64,000 nucleotides of DNA from Treponema sp. Marseille-Q4130 (GCF_014334325.1 NZ_JACSET010000006.1:1-64000), one strand, 5' to 3'. Counted from the first letter of the stretch, positions 24,662 to 31,622 are shown. The notes: generated by a model not told the origin, from the letters alone. Translations and numbers: made by a program.

Positions 24662-25393
24662 TTATGCGATGATTTTTACATCGGGACACGCTTTTGCGAT
24701 GTACTCGGCGATACGACGCATCGCCGTAATTCTCCACGCGCCGCCGTCCGCTTCAAAAAGCGCAACACGCGGTATGTTCTTGTCGTCAAGGCAAGTGCGG
24801 AGCAAAAACTCGCTTTCCGGCTGTTCGATTTCACGGAACGTTCGATAGGGCGCGAGCTTGACAATCGGCTTCAACGTCGCTTTTTCCGTCATTTTGCCGG
24901 ACACGCCGCGTGATACGCCGACCTGTTGCGTGATGCCGTCGTCTTCTGTCGTGATTGCCGTTCCGCCGTGCAATTTGGAGACGAACGACAGAACGTAGTT
25001 CGTGTCGTTCTTTTCACTCGGCACAAAAAGGCTTCGGAATTTGATCGCGAATTCTTCCTGCGTCATAAATTGCCCGAACGGGAATTCTTCGACATCGCAA
25101 AGCGTGGCGTCAATAACACTTTCGCGCTGTTTGTCTTTGCCGAACAACTTGCTGACGAGAGCCACGTAATCGGTATCATAGACAACGACCATCACGTCAT
25201 CTTTTGCCAGCCCGTCAAAGCCGTTATTGATATACGTGCAAAATCCCAAAAGGCTATGCACGGTGATCGATTCCGCGCGCGGTGTAAAATACACCGGCTG
25301 GAGCTTGTGCTCCGAAAACACCTGTCCGTCGACTTCGACGGTTCGATTTTGCATTGCAAGCTCTTCGATTTTGTCGATCGTTGCTTTATCCAT
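24662..25393 (-). CDS. DUF2303 (YfdQ-like) phage protein
   Basis: This 243-residue protein carries an early VHSLLGFCTYINNGFDGL segment, a LVSKLFGKDKQ stretch, an FPFGQFMTQEEFAIKFRSLF helix and a LKPIVKLAPYRTFREIEQPE strand region, which I place in the DUF2303 group of phage proteins. Their function is not known, but they commonly lie in Bet/RecT operons. A 103-base spacer follows before bet, containing a GC-rich inverted repeat. Confidence 0.6.
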   Translation of the reverse strand: MDKATIDKIEELAMQNRTVEVDGQVFSEHKLQPVYFTPRAESITVHSLLGFCTYINNGFDGLAKDDVMVVVYDTDYVALVSKLFGKDKQRESVIDATLCDVEEFPFGQFMTQEEFAIKFRSLFVPSEKNDTNYVLSFVSKLHGGTAITTEDDGITQQVGVSRGVSGKMTEKATLKPIVKLAPYRTFREIEQPESEFLLRTCLDDKNIPRVALFEADGGAWRITAMRRIAEYIAKACPDVKIIA

Positions 25394-25395
25394 TT

Positions 25396-25749
25396 TTATT
25401 GTCCCCCTGCGGCTTCCGCCATTCTGTAGATAGTCGGCTTATCCATGCCGAGCTCCTGCTGATTGTAGTTGTCTTCGTAGGCAACCACTTCGTTGTCTTC
25501 CGTGCCGATAAACATCATGCCGTCCGACGATTTGACAGGCGCGAGCTTGCTCGTTACGTCGATCTTCGTCGCCGCCGTCTGTCGTGTCTTGTCGGGCTTT
25601 ATCTGTATCTTGATACAGATTTCCCGCGTTGCATCCGGCTTGACGTTGTCGTCGGCGATGTTCTTTAACACCTTGCCGAATTCTTCGTCGAACATATCAA
25701 TCACGACACCGTGCTGTAAGTTCGACAATTTCACCTTTTCCATTTCCAT
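25396..25749 (-). CDS. Phage 'replication terminator protein'-like
   Basis: From ATG 25749 (AGGGGGT 5 bases upstream) this is a 117-residue protein. The middle (KVLKNIADDNVKPDATREIC and IKIQIKPDK) and following TSKLAPVKSSDGMMFIGTED resemble short phage proteins annotated as 'replication terminator protein' in temperate phages. Fold and activity are not known to me. It begins the cluster of recombination genes after the VRR-NUC gene. Confidence 0.5.
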   Translation of the reverse strand: MEMEKVKLSNLQHGVVIDMFDEEFGKVLKNIADDNVKPDATREICIKIQIKPDKTRQTAATKIDVTSKLAPVKSSDGMMFIGTEDNEVVAYEDNYNQQELGMDKPTIYRMAEAAGGQ

Positions 25750-25758
25750 ATGCACCCC

Positions 25759-26106
25759 CTATATACACTTGTTAATTTTTAATAATTCCATCGCTTCCGC
25801 GCCGCTTGTTACCACAAACGCAACGCCGCCCTTGCCGTTTATGTCCGCAATCCGCGCCGCCTGTGCGTCCGACAACCTGCCGCCGACAGGGCGTTTGCAC
25901 TCGATGCCCACGTGCCGGCCGTAATTGTCGTAGCCCTCGTAGTCGAGCGTTCCCTTTTTGGCGGTTCTAACAAACCGCTTCGTGCGCCCCTCGCCGACAG
26001 CAAAGCAGCCCACGTTTACCCGCTGGATTTCCAAGCCGGTGATGTCGATCACCTCTTTTACCTCGCGGATAACCTCGCTCTCCGGCACATCGCGCAACGC
26101 GTTCAT
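25759..26106 (-). CDS. VRR-NUC domain nuclease
   Basis: This 115-residue protein is a stand-alone VRR-NUC domain. It has an early EVIREVKEVIDI helix, the GTLDYEGYDNYGRHVGIECK segment with the D and ExK catalytic positions of the PD-(D/E)xK fold, then PVGGRLSDAQAARIADIN and GGVAFVVTSGAEAMELL. Such phage enzymes cut branched DNA or take the place of a Holliday junction resolvase. It overlaps the gene upstream by ATGA. Confidence 0.8.
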   Translation of the reverse strand: MNALRDVPESEVIREVKEVIDITGLEIQRVNVGCFAVGEGRTKRFVRTAKKGTLDYEGYDNYGRHVGIECKRPVGGRLSDAQAARIADINGKGGVAFVVTSGAEAMELLKINKCI

Positions 26107-26276
26107 CCGACAAGCTCCGCCGCTTCGTCGAGCGAGAGCGAGCGCAGGCGCCTTTGAAATCCTTTCGCCGCGTTGCGGTGAAAGCGTTCCATATTCTCAT
26201 CGCCGCATTTTTTTGCCGCTTCCGCTTTCGCCGTCTCGTCGGCGATCGTTGCAACAAGCCGTTCGTATCGTGTCAT
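26103..26276 (-). CDS. First small gene of the leftward early operon
   Basis: This 57-residue protein (start ATG 26276) is helical and charged, with repeats of Ala/Glu/Lys and the segment ENMERFHRNAAKGFQRRL. It is the first gene after the early promoter and a terminator-like hairpin. First-position small basic proteins can be antiterminators or antirepressors, but nothing in the sequence proves this. Confidence 0.5.
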   Translation of the reverse strand: MTRYERLVATIADETAKAEAAKKCGDENMERFHRNAAKGFQRRLRSLSLDEAAELVG

Positions 26277-26290
26277 CTCCGAACCCCCAA

Positions 26291-26329
26291 AAATAAAAGC
26301 CGGACTGTGGGACATTTCACAATCCGGCT
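26291..26329 (-). terminator. Terminator-like hairpin in the early leader
   Basis: On the minus strand, arms at 26329-26318 (AGCCGGATTGTG) and 26309-26298 (CACAGTCCGGCT) form a 12-base stem with one mismatch and an 8-base loop, followed by TTTATTTTT. It lies between the predicted start of the leftward early transcript (near 26423) and the first gene at 26276. It therefore looks like an attenuator controlling read-through into the early operon. Confidence 0.55.
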
Positions 26330-26401
26330 CATATTCCTTTCGGAACCATCACCAAAGCGATGGGAAAAAATGTCCCGTTTTCTCATCGCTCTATTTTTAT
26401 C

Positions 26402-26484
26402 ACATCAAAATGATGTACTATTTATTTAATTTATACATCATAAATCTGTAATTGTCAAGTAAAAAATACACCTTTTTGATGTAT
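26402..26484. promoter_or_regulatory. Early promoter and repressor operators
   Basis: On the minus strand TTGACA (26458-26453), a 17-base spacer and TATAAA (26435-26430) form a strong sigma-70 promoter for the leftward early operon. Around it lie copies of ACATCA/TGATGT: the close palindrome ACATCA-AAA-TGATGT at 26402-26416, ACATCA at 26435-26440 touching the -10 box, and a half-site TTGATGTA near 26476. These are likely operators for the HTH protein encoded at 26499. Confidence 0.6.
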
Positions 26485-26498
26485 TTTTCACCGATAAT

Positions 26499-26774
26499 AT
26501 GAGTATGGACGCGGTTAGTTTTTGGAACCGAGTAAAACAACTCATAAAATCGAATAACACAACACAACGCGGGCTGTCCGAAACAATCGGGCTAAGCGCA
26601 AGAACGCTGGAAATTAAAATCGGCAGAAAAAGCGCTCCCGATGTTTTCGAAGCCTACAAAATCGCCCAAGCGCTCGGCGTATCTGTCGAATACCTTGTTA
26701 CAGGCTCCGACACAAACCCCGCTGAACGGGAATTAAAAGAACTCAAAGAAAGATTAAAAAACCTCGTGGAGTAA
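26499..26774 (+). CDS. XRE-family repressor-like HTH protein
   Basis: This 91-residue protein has a complete XRE helix-turn-helix (TQRGLSETIGLSARTLEIKI) and an ALGVSVEYLVTG segment shared with the S24 repressor at 28533, then a short acidic coiled coil. It has no peptidase domain. It is divergent from the early operon and flanked by operator repeats, so it is likely the early switch repressor. GATAAT stands directly before the start region and no ribosome site is seen, so the mRNA may be leaderless (start at 26499 or 26505), as for lambda cI. Confidence 0.7.
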   Translation: MSMDAVSFWNRVKQLIKSNNTTQRGLSETIGLSARTLEIKIGRKSAPDVFEAYKIAQALGVSVEYLVTGSDTNPAERELKELKERLKNLVE

Positions 26775-26776
26775 CT

Positions 26777-27628
26777 ATGCGCATTTGTGAAGTAGAACCC
26801 GGATCGGAATACAGCGAACTTGCCCGCATCGTCTCCGAGGTAGCTCCAAGAAATCCCGTAGCCATAGAAGAACTTTCTTTTACCGACATGATGTATCTCG
26901 GTGCCGTGCTTCGCGCCGGAGGAGGTACAGGTTTCTTTTGCATTACCCCGTATGATAACTGGAGCTGTCCGCTTACATATTGCCATGAAGTCGACATGGA
27001 AATATTACGATACTTGCATTCACAAAATGTTCTAACAGTCTCAACTTCTAGCGACGTTCGCTCTATAAAAAGCGTTAATACGGAAAAAGAAGATTTTTCG
27101 TATTACATGAACCTTGTCGTTTACGATATAAATGTTGACCCCGGTGAAAACAAATACTTTAATGATGTTATCACCCAAATGCTGGATCCGTCCTTTTCAA
27201 AAGCTCCCACGTCCGAAGTTTTGAAACTATGGCAGGATATAGCATACACCGAATGTATGCAGCTGTTTGACTTTCGAATGAAAAACTTTCACTTACCGCA
27301 TACAGTCGGAAAAGAAATAAAAGCTTTTTTTAATTCGATTATTCCCGATTTTTCCCTTGCAACTATTTACACCTTTATATATCAAGCTACAAAAGCAGCC
27401 GCCGCATATTTTCAAGAAGGAAATGTGTCGAAATGGCAGGCGGCGAATTCCGCTTTATCGCGTATGCGGACAATCGCCGAGCGAGTGTATAACGGAACGT
27501 ATAATCGTTGGGAATACGACCGCCCGAAAGAATGCCCGCAATTCGTTTTAAGCGATTACTTTTTCAATTCGGTGTTACAGTTGCGAGATCGCTATTGGCG
27601 CACGACGCCACACAATCCGCTTCCGTAA
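26777..27628 (+). CDS. Unknown 283-residue protein co-transcribed with HTH gene
   Basis: The start is 2 bases after the HTH gene stop, so the two form one operon. The sequence has no membrane segment or signal. Features are an N-terminal ELARIVSEVAPRNP region, an AVLRAGGGTGFFCITPYDNW segment and a C-terminal helical domain running from TIYTFIYQATKAAAAYFQEG through KWQAANSALSRMRTIAERVY. I do not recognise the family. The pairing of an HTH gene with an unknown partner inside a lysogeny region is typical of immunity, ImmA-like or anti-phage accessory genes, but no HExxH is present. Its 3' end overlaps the opposite-strand gene at 27564 by 65 bases. Confidence 0.6.
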   Translation: MRICEVEPGSEYSELARIVSEVAPRNPVAIEELSFTDMMYLGAVLRAGGGTGFFCITPYDNWSCPLTYCHEVDMEILRYLHSQNVLTVSTSSDVRSIKSVNTEKEDFSYYMNLVVYDINVDPGENKYFNDVITQMLDPSFSKAPTSEVLKLWQDIAYTECMQLFDFRMKNFHLPHTVGKEIKAFFNSIIPDFSLATIYTFIYQATKAAAAYFQEGNVSKWQAANSALSRMRTIAERVYNGTYNRWEYDRPKECPQFVLSDYFFNSVLQLRDRYWRTTPHNPLP

Positions 27629-27824
27629 CCGTTTTCCCTTTCAAATACTCCCAGTGTTTTGTATGCGGTCTAAGGTCGAAATCGACTAAAACCGTATCAT
27701 CAAAATCCCGTTTGTATCGGATTATCTCCACGTCCCATTTTTTCACAAACTTTCGCAAATCGGTAAAGAACGCTTCAAAACGTGCTTCGTTTTTGGCGTC
27801 CTCTTGTTTCCATAAATCTTTCAT
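27564..27824 (-). CDS. Small protein of the lysogeny region, unknown
   Basis: This 86-residue protein starts at ATG 27824 with a strong AGGGGG ribosome site 8 bases upstream, which marks it as real although its 3' end lies opposite the end of the 283-residue gene. It has a helical start, a strand-rich middle (WDVEIIRYKRDFDDTVLVDF) and no known domain. The convergent overlap may let each transcript reduce the other. Confidence 0.5.
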   Translation of the reverse strand: MKDLWKQEDAKNEARFEAFFTDLRKFVKKWDVEIIRYKRDFDDTVLVDFDLRPHTKHWEYLKGKTVTEADCVASCANSDLATVTPN

Positions 27825-27837
27825 ATAATGCCCCCTA

Positions 27838-28032
27838 TGATAGATTTTTCAATCATTTTATTTTGGCACGTCGGGTGATTAGTCCGACGTGTCAGTAGAC
27901 GAACCTACGATGTCAAAGAACTTGTATTCCGCATCGGCATTGCCTTAGCCGAACATATAAAAAATAGGCTTTAAGAACCTATACTCAATCCGTAAATCGT
28001 GCGGGGTTACTGTGGTATATACCCCGCACCCG
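27838..28032. other. Structured intergenic stretch with three hairpins
   Basis: No gene fits here. Three inverted repeats follow each other: CACGTCGG...CCGACGTG at about 27866-27890, ATAGG...CCTAT at about 27965-27983, and TGCGGGGT...ACCCCGCA at about 27999-28028. The last is followed by no T-run on the plus strand, so it could end a minus-strand transcript only weakly. A non-coding RNA or a cis-acting leader for the small gene at 27824 is possible. Confidence 0.4.
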
Positions 28033-28275
28033 TCACGCCCGTAATTCCGCCCTCCTTTGTTCCACAAGATTTAACAGGTACTCAAGCACCGTATCGTTTT
28101 GTTCGTTCGTCATATCCTCGCCGACCAAAGCCATAAGCTCGCGGCGGTTGAAAAATACGCGCTCCCCGATTTTGTGATACGGCACCGTATGCCGCCCGAT
28201 CCATCCGTTCACCGCCGTTTCCGTTACCCCGAAAAGCTCCGCGACATCCGCCTTGCTTAAAATCTCTTTTTGCAT
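28033..28275 (-). CDS. Excisionase/MerR-type HTH DNA-binding protein
   Basis: This 80-residue protein reads SKADVAELFGVTETAVNGWI then YHKIGERVFFNRRELMAL, the winged HTH found in excisionases and AlpA/HTH_17 proteins. It is divergent from the S24 repressor and is the first gene of the leftward transcript from that side, so it fits a Cro/Xis-like lytic switch protein. A terminator-antiterminator-like leader lies just ahead of it. Confidence 0.7.
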   Translation of the reverse strand: MQKEILSKADVAELFGVTETAVNGWIGRHTVPYHKIGERVFFNRRELMALVGEDMTNEQNDTVLEYLLNLVEQRRAELRA

Positions 28276-28286
28276 ACAAAGCCCAC

Positions 28287-28369
28287 AAAAAAACCGCCAA
28301 GAGGTCTACTTCTTGACGGTCGCCGTTTCGGTACCAAAAGCGACTAAACAAGTAGACCTGTTGTTTAGT
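28287..28369 (-). promoter_or_regulatory. Attenuator-like leader of the excisionase gene
   Basis: On the minus strand hairpin 1 uses ACTAAACAA (28369-28361 complement) and TTGTTTAGT (28351-28343 complement). A terminator follows, with arms 28319-28311 and 28302-28294 (8 of 9 pairs) and seven T at 28293-28287. The loop of hairpin 1 holds AGGTCTAC and the loop of the terminator holds GTAGACCT, so AGGTCTACTT (28359-28350) can pair with AAGTAGACCT (28311-28302), competing with or bridging the terminator. This is a candidate RNA switch. Confidence 0.55.
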
Positions 28370-28380
28370 AGCTCTTTTTA

Positions 28381-28398
28381 ATTGGTAAAATTACCAAT
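28381..28398. promoter_or_regulatory. Operator candidate between divergent switch genes
   Basis: ATTGGTA-AAAT-TACCAAT is a perfect 7-base inverted repeat in the AT-rich gap between the excisionase-like gene and the S24 repressor gene. It lies where the S24 repressor would be expected to bind. Single copy only, so the call is tentative. Confidence 0.4.
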
Positions 28399-28532
28399 CT
28401 TTAAGCCGATTATACGTTTATTTACTTATTATGTCAAGTTGAATATGTTATTTTTTCTCATTTTTATATTATTTTTATGCAATTTTACCTATTTTTTAAG
28501 TTATTGAGGTATAAATCCGATAAATATATTGT

Positions 28533-29195
28533 ATGATTGACAATTTTTTTGAACGGGTAAAGAATTTATTAAAAGATAAAAACACAACGATAAAAGATTT
28601 TCTGGAGACAATCGAAGTAAATTATGATACCTACAACGGCTTGCGCCGGTATAATAATTTACCCCGTGCAGATGAGGCGATGAAAATTGCCGAAGCACTC
28701 GGCGTTTCGGTTGAATATCTCGTTACGGGCAACGAAGCGCATCGGATAAATGGGCTTGATAAAATCCCTATGAACGGGAGCAACGACATCGCCTTAATCG
28801 AAATGTATCGCGTGGAAGCCGCCGCAGGAACGGGACGCGAAGTTGCCGAATATTATGACGTTACGCAAATCCCCATACTCGATCGATTTATTTACCCCTA
28901 CAAAGCGAGCCAAGTCAAAGGCGTCGTCGTCAAAGGCGACAGCATGAGCGGTATACAAATCTGCCATAATGATATAGTCTTATTTGTGCCGGAAGAACGC
29001 GAGGGAGACGGGGTATTCGTCATATCGATAAATAATAAAGTGCTGGTAAAACGCCTTGAATTCAACCCCGCCGAACACTGCGTGCGGGTTTTAAGCGAGA
29101 ATGAAAAATATGCGCCGATCGTCATAAAAGAAACCGACGGTGACGTGCTGTCCGTAAACGGGCGGGTTATCGTGGTGCTGCATCGGGCGGTGTAA
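28533..29195 (+). CDS. CI/LexA-like prophage repressor with S24 peptidase domain
   Basis: This 220-residue repressor has an N-terminal HTH (TTIKDFLETIEVNYDTYNGL) and a C-terminal S24 domain. The catalytic Ser137 lies in VKGDSMSG, Lys173 in NKVLVKRLE, and an Ala98-Gly99 bond (AAAGTG) is the probable self-cleavage site. RecA-driven cleavage after DNA damage would induce the prophage. No strong ribosome site precedes the ATG; a TATATT box lies a few bases upstream, so the message may be leaderless. A degenerate copy of the last codons occurs at 32591-32650. Confidence 0.88.
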   Translation: MIDNFFERVKNLLKDKNTTIKDFLETIEVNYDTYNGLRRYNNLPRADEAMKIAEALGVSVEYLVTGNEAHRINGLDKIPMNGSNDIALIEMYRVEAAAGTGREVAEYYDVTQIPILDRFIYPYKASQVKGVVVKGDSMSGIQICHNDIVLFVPEEREGDGVFVISINNKVLVKRLEFNPAEHCVRVLSENEKYAPIVIKETDGDVLSVNGRVIVVLHRAV

Positions 29196-29247
29196 CGCCG
29201 CGTGATGTAGTGATATTGACGTTTTAGTCGACGTCGGACAAAAAATA

Positions 29248-29718
29248 TTATTTTTTTGAAATATAAAATTTATGATACAAGTCTAAAAAGACGATATAAA
29301 ATACGTTAGGATGCAATCCGAATGCTTCAGCATCTTTTTTATCAATGACAAATCCGATTAATCGCTGATCGCCCTCCAATCTGAAACGAGCCCATTTTAC
29401 TCCGGCGGGAACATGTTTCGGATGGAAAAACTCCGATTTCGAGGGAAAATTTTCATAAACAGCTAATACTTTACCGTCTGTATGCCCTATAGATTCCGCT
29501 TCCCAATGCGCCCTATTCTCGTTTGAATACCATCTAAGTTTTTCTATTATTTTAGAAAATTGTTCGCCCGACAAATCTGAAAATTTTTGTCCCTGCGTGT
29601 AATCTAAAAATTTGAAATTAAAAGACAACAGCCCTTTTATCGTTTTATAAGCGGTTTCTACACTGTCTTTCGGAAAATTTGCTAATTTATTTTTCTTTCT
29701 TAGATTATCATGCTTCAA
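29248..29718 (-). CDS. Candidate effector: small protein with RelE-like C-terminus
   Basis: This 156-residue protein is translated from a TTG at 29718, overlapping the ATPase gene by 11 bases, with GGGAGGA upstream. Its C-terminal third reads VKWARFRLEGDQRLIGFVID and then FYIVFLDLYHKFY. The spacing Arg111, Arg113, Gly116, Arg119, then Asp146-x-x-His149-Lys150-x-Tyr152 resembles the core of RelE/BECR-fold RNases. The N-terminal 60 residues are basic and helical. This is eye-based, not a confirmed homology. With the ATPase it would form a two-gene ATPase plus effector system. Confidence 0.5.
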   Translation of the reverse strand: MKHDNLRKKNKLANFPKDSVETAYKTIKGLLSFNFKFLDYTQGQKFSDLSGEQFSKIIEKLRWYSNENRAHWEAESIGHTDGKVLAVYENFPSKSEFFHPKHVPAGVKWARFRLEGDQRLIGFVIDKKDAEAFGLHPNVFYIVFLDLYHKFYISKK

Positions 29719-30859
29719 TTTTTGGGTATCCTCCCAATAAATGCCTTCGGTAAGGGGCGGATACCTTTCTGTCGTTTCTCAAAATATTCGTATCCGGTTC
29801 GTCAAGCCTATAACCGAAACTCTCTCCATTTTCTTTTTCAAATATATAAGCTCTATATTTCCCTAAAATATCAAGAATATCCGCATTCAAACTTGTAAAA
29901 ATCATTTGTGCATTATTAGGATTTGATTTTGGATCCGTAAAAAGATTTATTAAATGCGGCAAAATATCGGGATGTAAATTAATATCGAATTCATCGAGAA
30001 TTAACACCCCGCCTAACTTCAAATTTTGATAATAAAAAAGCAACTTAATATAAAGAACCTCTGTTCCTCTCGACTCCGAATCTATCCCTAGCCTATATTT
30101 AACTTGTTCGTTTTCATGAAAGAAAATCGGGAAATATATTCTATTGTTTTTCTCATCCTCTCGATACGAAATTGTAATATCTACGATCCCCGTGTCGAAT
30201 TTTTGAATAAGATTTTTGGTGAAATTTAAAGCTTCTTTATCTTGAAAATACATTTGGGAAATTATAGGTACGTGTTTACTTATTTCATCATCTAAACCTC
30301 TGTATGTCACATTGATTATATTTTTATCAAAAAAATTATAAACAGTTTCTATTTCCTTTATTCCGTATTGATGAAGCGTACTGATAAAAGACGCATTGTT
30401 TCTGAAAATAATTTTATTTTCGTTATTATAGAGTTTATTTTCGACAATATCGTTATTATTGCGTTCAAACAGAATTTCCTCCGTTGTACTTTTAATTAAA
30501 ACGAGAGTCTCTTTTTCAACATAATCCTCATACAAAATAGCTTCATAACGATATTCAACTTCGTTCGCATCCGTAAATTCAACATAGAATTCGGATGAAT
30601 TACCATTATTAAAAAACGAATCGAATAAAATCGGTGAGTCGGTAGGATACGAAAAACTATTTTTAGCAAAATCCGTGATAAATGCAAAAACTTTTAAAGC
30701 ATTTGTTTTGCCGGAAGCATTGGCCCCTTCATACCCCAGTACCAATGAATACTCTTTGCCTAAGGAAATTTCTTCAGGAACATATCCGCTTAATCGCAAA
30801 TTTATATCCAGCCAATCCTTAAAGCACCAGCAGTTTTTCGCTCCGTATCCCAATAACAT
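29708..30859 (-). CDS. AAA15/OLD-like ATPase (candidate defence ATPase)
   Basis: This 383-residue SMC/ABC-type ATPase has an N-terminal strand (LLGYGAKNCWCFKDW), Walker A GYEGANASGKTNAL at residues 42-55, an ABC-signature-like SRGTEVLYIKLL near 265, and Walker B GGVLILDEFDINLHPDI near 285. The position normally holding the switch His (TTHN) reads TSLN, so the His is missing. The class is used in OLD, Septu, PARIS and retron-associated systems as sensor or scaffold. The gene is far more AT-rich than the prophage and follows a promoter overlapped by a perfect palindrome. Confidence 0.75.
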   Translation of the reverse strand: MLLGYGAKNCWCFKDWLDINLRLSGYVPEEISLGKEYSLVLGYEGANASGKTNALKVFAFITDFAKNSFSYPTDSPILFDSFFNNGNSSEFYVEFTDANEVEYRYEAILYEDYVEKETLVLIKSTTEEILFERNNNDIVENKLYNNENKIIFRNNASFISTLHQYGIKEIETVYNFFDKNIINVTYRGLDDEISKHVPIISQMYFQDKEALNFTKNLIQKFDTGIVDITISYREDEKNNRIYFPIFFHENEQVKYRLGIDSESRGTEVLYIKLLFYYQNLKLGGVLILDEFDINLHPDILPHLINLFTDPKSNPNNAQMIFTSLNADILDILGKYRAYIFEKENGESFGYRLDEPDTNILRNDRKVSAPYRRHLLGGYPKIEA

Positions 30860-30885
30860 AAATTACCTCATTTACATTATCGTCA

Positions 30886-30931
30886 ATAATAGCAGAGGCT
30901 TTAAACATTTGTCAATATTTGACAAATGTTT
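30886..30931 (-). promoter_or_regulatory. Promoter and palindromic operator of the ATPase cassette
   Basis: A perfect 29-base palindrome (13-base arms AAACATTTGTCAA, centre TAT) occupies 30903-30931. On the minus strand its inner part is the -35 box TTGACA (30915-30910), 18 bases before TATTAT (30891-30886). TGAGGT and the ATG at 30859 follow. A dimeric regulator bound here would block transcription of the ATPase-effector operon. Confidence 0.65.
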
Positions 30932-31026
30932 CAACAAGAATTTTTTTGCCTCTTGGTAAAAATAGTGATCATCAACTTTTTCAGATAAAACCGCCGATGA
31001 AATAACAAATGAAATAGCTCGCAAGG

Positions 31027-31040
31027 GCGTGAATTGAAAC
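31027..31040 (+). repeat. CRISPR-repeat-tail-like 14-mer, copy 1
   Basis: GCGTGAATTGAAAC here is identical to 32575-32588. The string is the usual 3' end of many type I and III CRISPR repeats. It immediately precedes a cargo promoter. There is no array, and only this short match supports the idea. Confidence 0.3.
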
Positions 31041-31046
31041 AGATTA

Positions 31047-31075
31047 TTGACGTTTTATTCAATGAGAAATATCAT
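31047..31075 (+). promoter_or_regulatory. Cargo-gene promoter, copy 1
   Basis: TTGACG (31047-31052), 17 bases and TATCAT (31070-31075) make a sigma-70 promoter 22 bases before the small gene at 31097. The sequence TATTGACGTTTTATTCAA is repeated at 32677 in front of another small gene, and its first part again at 29214. Confidence 0.6.
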
Positions 31076-31096
31076 TCGTGAATAGGGGTAAACATT

Positions 31097-31285
31097 ATGA
31101 CCGATTTTCTGTTTGCGACACCGAAGACAATCGACGGAGTTGCAAGTATTATCGACTTATTCGGTGTATATGATATGTATAATGATTCCGCGTCCGGAGA
31201 GGAAGCGGATAGACGCGCATTTACTGCCGATATGCAAGCACTACAAAGCGATATGGACGTAGCTATGAAAATCATTAATTTTTGA
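31097..31285 (+). CDS. 62-residue acidic cargo protein
   Basis: This short gene has an AGGGGT ribosome site and its own promoter. The acidic product (ASIIDLFGVYDMYNDSASGE and a C-terminal QSDMDVAMKIINF helix) matches nothing I know. Its promoter is shared with the disrupted cargo gene at 32726. A phage-host accessory role, such as an inhibitor or antitoxin-sized protein, is possible. Confidence 0.55.
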   Translation: MTDFLFATPKTIDGVASIIDLFGVYDMYNDSASGEEADRRAFTADMQALQSDMDVAMKIINF

Positions 31286-31456
31286 AAAATTAATAAAATA
31301 TTTTACCAAAAAACAAATTCATTTTGTATACAGCAGTTTTTGTATACAAAAATGTAGACACAATGGCGTTTTGTAGCGTTTATTGGCGTGCAATGAAAAA
31401 GGACAATTCATTGTATTACATAACGTTACATATCTATACTAAACGGGCTTTTTGTC
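31286..31456. other. AT-rich end region next to attachment site
   Basis: No gene is visible. The stretch contains two TTGTATACA-type palindromes (about 31325 and 31337), as well as GTAGACACAATGGCG and GTAGCGTTTATTGGCG-like repeats. Such short repeats beside a core site are typical arm-type integrase binding sites, but this is inference. Confidence 0.35.
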
Positions 31457-31479
31457 TTCAATTCCCCCCATCTCCAAAA
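31457..31479 (+). repeat. Attachment-site core, copy 1 (3' end of tmRNA-like gene)
   Basis: The 23-base TTCAATTCCCCCCATCTCCA-AAA equals the 3' end of a tmRNA or tRNA (T loop, T stem and acceptor strand). As I remember, T. pallidum tmRNA ends TTCGATTCCCCCCATCTCCACCA. No matching 5' half lies upstream, so this is the fragment left on one side of an integrated element, here the probable attR of the prophage. Confidence 0.6.
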
Positions 31480-31622
31480 TGCATTTCGTAATTTTAATAA
31501 AATGGGAATTGAACCCCGCGAAGCGAGCGCCGAGCAGGGCGAGGAAGAGGGGGCACGGATGCCGCCGGAAGCGAGCGGAGACGGCTTGAAGAAGCATACA
31601 GGATGTATGCGACTGAAAGCGG

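Noticed and set aside
1-31480. Integrase or transposase gene of the prophage
   Set aside because: No tyrosine or serine recombinase or Mu-type transposase motif appears on either strand; it is assumed to lie left of the window.
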